Source: Sulfuricystis thermophila
Lineage (GTDB): Bacteria; Pseudomonadota; Gammaproteobacteria; Burkholderiales; Rhodocyclaceae
Reading direction: 5' to 3'
Assembly (NCBI RefSeq): GCF_004323595.1
Contig: NZ_AP019373.1
Location: 1,054,001-1,118,000, forward strand
Length of the DNA stretch: 64,000 nt
In this document: positions 58,758-64,000 of the stretch, piece by piece
Layout: each line of letters opens with the position of its first letter
Numbering within the stretch: position 1 is the stretch's first letter
Program-made: the position numbers and the translations under genes
The notes under the pieces: model-generated
What the model saw: the letters and a program-made list of their open reading frames with translations, nothing else
The model's database searches: none
What the model was told of the DNA's origin: nothing

Positions 58758-59123
58758 TCAGCGGCGCTGCTTTTCGAGCGCTGCGGCAGCCTGCTTCTTG
58801 GTTTTTGGCGCAGTCGGCTGGCGTCGGCGTGGTTTCGGAGCGGCTTCCTCGGCTGGCTTCGGACGCCAGAGGACGAGGATGTTGCCGATGCTCTGCACCG
58901 GCGCGCAGTCGAGTTCCACGCAGATTTGTTCGAGCAGGGTGGCGCGGTCGTCACGCTCGATGCCGTGGAGCTTGACCTTGATCAGCTCGTGAGCCTTCAG
59001 CGAAACGTCGATTTCATGCAGCACCGCTGGCGTCAGCCCCTTGCCGGCAATGGCCACGGTGGGTTCGAGGTGATGCGCGGCGGCGCGCAAGGCGCGGCGT
59101 TCGGTGGGGGATAATTCGATCAT
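58758..59123 (-). CDS. yhbY: YhbY-type CRM-domain RNA-binding protein
   Basis: The 121-residue protein has the single CRM domain (LSPTERRALRAAAHHLEPTVAIAGKGLTP and GKNI-like text SIGNILVLWRP). A basic lysine/arginine/proline tail of about 30 residues follows. YhbY binds pre-50S ribosomal subunits. It is divergent from rlmE with only 13 bases between the start codons. A TAGAAT lies six bases before its start, so its transcript may be leaderless. Confidence 0.94.
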   Translation of the reverse strand: MIELSPTERRALRAAAHHLEPTVAIAGKGLTPAVLHEIDVSLKAHELIKVKLHGIERDDRATLLEQICVELDCAPVQSIGNILVLWRPKPAEEAAPKPRRRQPTAPKTKKQAAAALEKQRR

Positions 59124-59129
59124 GGGTGG

Positions 59130-59135
59130 ATTCTA
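59130..59135 (-). promoter_or_regulatory. candidate -10 element before yhbY
   Basis: The minus strand reads TAGAAT six bases before the yhbY ATG. A ribosome binding site is not visible between them. The same layout occurs before accA. Confidence 0.35.
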
Positions 59136-59136
59136 G

Positions 59137-59772
59137 ATGAGCTGGACGACGAAGCAGAAAAAAAAGAGCAAGGCGTGGATGCAGCAGCACGTCAATGACC
59201 CGTATGTGCAGCAGGCGCAAAAGGAGGGCTGGCGCTCGCGCGCGGTGTTCAAGCTGAAAGAGATCGACGAGAAGGACAGGCTGCTCAAGCCCGGCATGAC
59301 GGTCGTCGACCTGGGTGCCACGCCCGGCAGTTGGTGCCAGTATGTCATCAAACGTATCCAGCCGGGCGGGCGGCTGATCGCGCTCGATCTGCTGGATTTC
59401 GAGCCGATTCCGGGAGTCGATTTCATCCAGGGCGATTTCCGCGACGCGGCGGTGCTGGCGCGGCTGGAATCGGCGCTGGCGGGACGGCAGGTCGACCTTG
59501 TATTGTCGGACATGGCGCCCAATATGACGGGTATCGCGGCAACGGACAGCGCTCAGGTGATGGTCTTGGCCGAGCTGACGCTCGATTTTGCAAAGCAGCA
59601 TCTGAAACCCGGCGGCGATCTGCTGGTCAAAGTGTTTCAAGGCGCCGGCTTCATGGAGCTGCGGCGGGAGATGCAAACAGTCTTCGAGACGCTGGCGACG
59701 CGCAAACCGGCCGCATCGCGGGATCGCAGCGCGGAGCTGTACTTGCTGGCGAGAAAGAAGCGGTTGACATAG
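59137..59772 (+). CDS. rlmE: 23S rRNA 2-O-ribose methyltransferase
   Basis: RlmE (FtsJ/RrmJ) methylates U2552 of 23S rRNA. The 211-residue protein has the N-terminal basic arm ([16 protein letters not shown]), the SAM-binding motif [11 protein letters not shown] and the catalytic K-D-K-E set, with [10 protein letters not shown] and [10 protein letters not shown]. The repeat copy at codons 110-118 is read ESALAGRQ. rlmE-ftsH order is conserved in proteobacteria. Confidence 0.96.
   Translation: MSWTTKQKKKSKAWMQQHVNDPYVQQAQKEGWRSRAVFKLKEIDEKDRLLKPGMTVVDLGATPGSWCQYVIKRIQPGGRLIALDLLDFEPIPGVDFIQGDFRDAAVLARLESALAGRQVDLVLSDMAPNMTGIAATDSAQVMVLAELTLDFAKQHLKPGGDLLVKVFQGAGFMELRREMQTVFETLATRKPAASRDRSAELYLLARKKRLT
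59466..59490 (+). repeat. dispersed 25-bp repeat, copy 14
   Basis: TCGGCGCTGGC, spacer GGGA, CGGCAG, preceded by GGAA. It lies inside rlmE. Confidence 0.82.
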
Positions 59773-59807
59773 AATCAGCCGCAAATGTGTGAAAGAGAGG
59801 CAATCGC

Positions 59808-61694
<1,887 letters not shown>

Positions 61695-61699
61695 GAGGC

Positions 61700-61915
61700 A
61701 TGGAGCCGATCCTTCAATCCACGCTGACCTGCCCGCACTGCGGCCACGTCAAGCTTGAAACCATGCCCACCGACGCTTGTCAGTGGTTTTACGAGTGCGA
61801 GGGCTGTCATACTTTGCTCAAGCCCAAACCCGGCGATTGCTGCGTGTTCTGCTCCTATGGCGACGTGCCCTGCCCGCCGGTGCAGCTTGCAGGCAAGGGC
61901 GGCTGCTGCGCATGA
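61700..61915 (+). CDS. GDCCVxC-domain protein
   Basis: The 71-residue protein is cysteine-rich: CPHCGH, CQWFYECEGC, then GDCCVFCSYGDVPCPP and a final GGCCA. It matches the GDCCVxC family, in which some members carry selenocysteine; here the position is cysteine. The function is unknown but metal binding is likely. It starts five bases after ftsH and overlaps the ModE-like gene start as ATGA. Confidence 0.85.
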   Translation: MEPILQSTLTCPHCGHVKLETMPTDACQWFYECEGCHTLLKPKPGDCCVFCSYGDVPCPPVQLAGKGGCCA

Positions 61916-62271
61916 GCCGGGAGAAGTTGCGTCCGCTGGTGCGGCCGCGGCTGTATCTCGGTGACCAACTCTCGCTGGGTCCCGGCAAGATCGACCTGTT
62001 GCGTAAGGTCGCTGAGGTGGGCTCGATCAGTGCGGCGGCAAGGGCACTCGGTGTGCCCTACAAGCGTGCCTGGCTGTTGATCGATACCTTGAATCGTGGT
62101 TTCCCTTCCCCGGTGCTGGAAACCGTCGCAGGTGGCAAGCAGGGGGGCGGTGCGCGTCTGACACCGCTGGGCGAGGCGCTGGTGGCCGCCTACGACGCGC
62201 TGGAGACGAAGCTCAATGCGGCAGCGCGCGCCGAGCTCAATGCCCTGGTGAGGCTGGCCCGCCGGCGATGA
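61912..62271 (+). CDS. ModE N-terminal-type winged-helix regulator
   Basis: The 119-residue protein is a LysR-like or ModE-type winged helix: GPGKIDLLRKVAEVGSISAAARALGVPYKRAWLLIDTLN, then GGGARLTPLGEALVAAYDALE. The C-terminal molybdate-binding MopI domains of full-length ModE are absent, so metal sensing is not obvious. The last 35 bases overlap the convergent ATPase gene. The position beside a molybdate-type transporter suggests it regulates it, by inference. Confidence 0.88.
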   Translation: MSREKLRPLVRPRLYLGDQLSLGPGKIDLLRKVAEVGSISAAARALGVPYKRAWLLIDTLNRGFPSPVLETVAGGKQGGGARLTPLGEALVAAYDALETKLNAAARAELNALVRLARRR

Positions 62272-63319
62272 CGAACAGATCGCCGGCGGGCAGGCCGACG
62301 AGTCCGGACTGACCGGCTGCAAACCCATACTTGCGCAGTACGCGGATGCCGCAGCGTGCTTCGAGCAGCGCGCCGGTTTCGCTGCGAAAGTGCAGCAGCG
62401 CTGCTTCGCCGAGATCGACCACTGCTTCTAAGCGCCCGGCCAGCCGTGTTTCGCCGGCGTGCGGCGGATCGTCGGGCCGGCGCAGCGCGACATGCTCGGG
62501 ACGGATCGCGATCAGGATTTCGTCGCCGGCGGGCTCGGCGCCGCTCACGGGCAGACGGCCGCCCAAAGCTGGACAGTCGATGCTGAACGCATCGATCCTC
62601 TGTGCGGAGAAAATGTTCTTCAGACCCAGAAAGCGCGCCACCGCCTCGCTCGCCGGGCGGCGATAGACCGCCGTCTTCTCACCGCTTTGCTCCTGTCGGC
62701 CGTCGATCAGCACGGTGATGTGATCGGCGAGGAAATAGGCCTCGGCGAGATCATGGGTGACGATCATCACCGTCAGGCCCCGCTCCCGCTGCAGGTCTTT
62801 GACCAGCCACCACAGCTCGCGGCGCAGGCTCTCATTGAGGGCGGTGAAGGGCTCGTCGAGCAGCACCAGGCGCGGGTGGGCGACGAGCGCGCGCACCAAG
62901 GCGACGCGCTGACGTTCGCCGCCGGAAAGCGTGGCGATGCGGCGCGACAGCAGATGACCGATGCCGGTGATCTCGATGAGGCGCTCAAACAGGGGCTGAA
63001 AGTCGGCGCTGGCGAGACGGCACGCCCGCGCGCCGTAGAGCAGGTTGTCGAGGACGGCGAGATGCGGAAACAGTCCCAGCTGCTGCGGCACGTAGCCGAG
63101 CCGGCGGCGCTCGATCGGCCAGTGCGTGATGTCCTCACCCGCCAGGCGCACGTGGCCGGAGGAGGGTGTGAGCGTGCCGAGGATCGCGGCGAGCAGGGTG
63201 CTCTTGCCCGAGCCGGAAGGACCGAGGATGGCATGGCATTCACCGGCGCCGACGGTGAGCGACACATCGTGCAGCCGGAAGCTGCCGGCGCTGACGCTCA
63301 AGTGTTCGAGCTCAAGCAT
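62237..63319 (-). CDS. molybdate/tungstate-type ABC transporter ATPase
   Basis: The 360-residue ATPase has Walker A GPSGSGKSTLLAA, Q-loop YVPQQLGLFPHL, signature LSGGERQRVALVRAL, Walker B LVLLDEPFTALN and H-loop IVTHDLAEA. A C-terminal TOBE-like region follows (about residues 285-355). It resembles ModC, WtpC and CysA-like proteins; the ModE-like gene next door supports oxyanion transport. A dispersed-repeat copy at codons 99-107 is read CRLASADF in the helical domain after the Q-loop. Confidence 0.85.
   Translation of the reverse strand: MLELEHLSVSAGSFRLHDVSLTVGAGECHAILGPSGSGKSTLLAAILGTLTPSSGHVRLAGEDITHWPIERRRLGYVPQQLGLFPHLAVLDNLLYGARACRLASADFQPLFERLIEITGIGHLLSRRIATLSGGERQRVALVRALVAHPRLVLLDEPFTALNESLRRELWWLVKDLQRERGLTVMIVTHDLAEAYFLADHITVLIDGRQEQSGEKTAVYRRPASEAVARFLGLKNIFSAQRIDAFSIDCPALGGRLPVSGAEPAGDEILIAIRPEHVALRRPDDPPHAGETRLAGRLEAVVDLGEAALLHFRSETGALLEARCGIRVLRKYGFAAGQSGLVGLPAGDLFVIAGGPASPGH
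62999..63023 (+). repeat. dispersed 25-bp repeat, copy 15
   Basis: Full consensus with spacer GAGA, preceded by AAAG, identical to copy 4. It lies inside the ModC-type ATPase gene. Confidence 0.95.
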
Positions 63320-64000
63320 GAGCGCCTCTTGCCAACAGCCGTCGGGCGACGAACAGGGCGGCTAGGCCGATGGCGACGAGGATCAAGATCAGCGCCACGG
63401 TGCCTTCGATGTCGGCGGAGGACAGTCGCATGAAGATCGCGATCGGCAGGGTCTCGGTGCGCATCGCCATCGAACCGGCGACCATCAGCGTCGCGCCGAA
63501 CTCGCCCAATGCCTTCGCCCAGCTGAGGATGAAGGCGGCGATCAGGCCGTTCTTCGCCAGCGGCAGCGTGACGGTGAAGAAGACGTGACGGGGAGAGGCG
63601 CCCAAGGTGCGAGCCACCGTCTCCAGCTCGACCGGCACCGCGTCGAAGGCGGCTTTGAGCATGCGCACCGCCAGTCCGAGAATCGTGACGAACTGTGCCA
63701 GCACGATGCCGGCAAAACCGAAGACGAAATAGACGACGTGTTCCTGAATCCACTCGCCGACGGGATTGTTGAAGAAGATCAGGATGATCGCGCCCAGCGC
63801 GGCAGGGGAAACGATGATCGGGAATTCCAGCACGGTCTCGGTCGCCTCCCGACCGCGAAAACGGTAGCGCGACAGCGCATAGGCGGCGGGAATCGCCAGG
63901 AGCAGCGCCAGTGTCGTGGCGACGGTGGCGGCCATCAATGACAAGCGGATCGAGAAGAAGCTGCGCTCGGAAAACAGGGTGCGAAAAAGCACTGCACCGT
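63312..64000 (-). CDS. molybdate/tungstate-type ABC permease (cut by the window edge)
   Basis: The visible 226 or more residues hold about six membrane helices and the inner-membrane signature EAA-type loop ELETVARTLGASPRHVFFTVTLPLAKNG. GEFGATLMVAGS near the end is typical of ModB/WtpB/CysT permeases. The frame is open through the window edge, so the true start may lie outside; a GTG at 63992 is the last visible candidate. It overlaps the ATPase start by eight bases. The binding protein should be upstream, beyond the window. Confidence 0.85.
   Translation of the reverse strand, partial: GAVLFRTLFSERSFFSIRLSLMAATVATTLALLLAIPAAYALSRYRFRGREATETVLEFPIIVSPAALGAIILIFFNNPVGEWIQEHVVYFVFGFAGIVLAQFVTILGLAVRMLKAAFDAVPVELETVARTLGASPRHVFFTVTLPLAKNGLIAAFILSWAKALGEFGATLMVAGSMAMRTETLPIAIFMRLSSADIEGTVALILILVAIGLAALFVARRLLARGAHA

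Overview
The window is 64 kb of GC-rich, densely packed bacterial chromosome carrying almost only core genes. Gene content (full-length Rnf complex, PPK/Ppx, bifunctional MnmC, MaoC-phosphotransacylase fusion, cobalamin-dependent ribonucleotide reductase, STAS-MlaE fusion) points to a betaproteobacterium, most likely a facultatively anaerobic member of the Rhodocyclales/Sterolibacteriaceae neighbourhood. That placement rests on remembered family distributions, not on a search. I see no rRNA, tRNA, CRISPR array, prophage or insertion sequence.

Layout. 1-4.5 kb: polytopic membrane protein, thrC, a 45-residue membrane protein antisense to the thrC end, an HU gene and an MFS exporter. 4.5-13 kb: gltX, a glycine-zipper envelope protein, then a prfB-lysS-mnmC run on the minus strand (prfB with its programmed +1 frameshift) and prfC. 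13-20 kb (minus): glutamate dehydrogenase, acetate kinase, MaoC-phosphotransacylase, MtfA-like peptidase and a coupled yciB-yciI-bolA-ppiC run. 20-29.6 kb: D-amino-acid dehydrogenase, DEAD-box helicase, orphan periplasmic binding protein, lpxH (apparently CTG start), two cyclophilins, cysS, accA, tilS. 29.5-38.5 kb (minus): FixJ-type regulator and PAS kinase, a small basic protein, class II ribonucleotide reductase with candidate NrdR boxes, Uup ATPase and a nitroreductase. 38.5-45 kb: nikR, DUF465 gene, greB, htpG with a candidate heat-shock promoter, a DNA glycosylase, gspE, DUF1841 and nth. 45-51.5 kb (minus): FimV-like protein and rnfABCDGE. 51.6-58.7 kb: ppk, ppx and a phospholipid-transport (Mla-type) operon. 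58.7-64 kb: yhbY, rlmE, ftsH, a GDCCVxC protein coupled to a ModE-like regulator, and a molybdate/tungstate-type ABC transporter cut by the window edge.

The most unusual signal is a dispersed 25-bp DNA repeat, with 14 good copies and one degenerate copy in both orientations, averaging one per 4-5 kb. It has two fixed blocks (TCGGCGCTGGC and CGGCAC) separated by four bases that vary but are purines in all 14 good copies. It lies both between genes and inside genes. Inside genes it is read in several frames and often falls in interdomain linkers, so the DNA and not the protein is conserved. I do not recognise it as a described element.

Functionally the window combines translation and RNA maintenance (gltX, lysS, cysS, prfB, prfC, tilS, mnmC, rlmE, yhbY, deaD), envelope biogenesis (lpxH, Mla-type operon, ftsH), anaerobic energy metabolism (rnf, ackA with the phosphotransacylase, molybdate uptake, oxygen-independent ribonucleotide reductase) and polyphosphate turnover (ppk/ppx).
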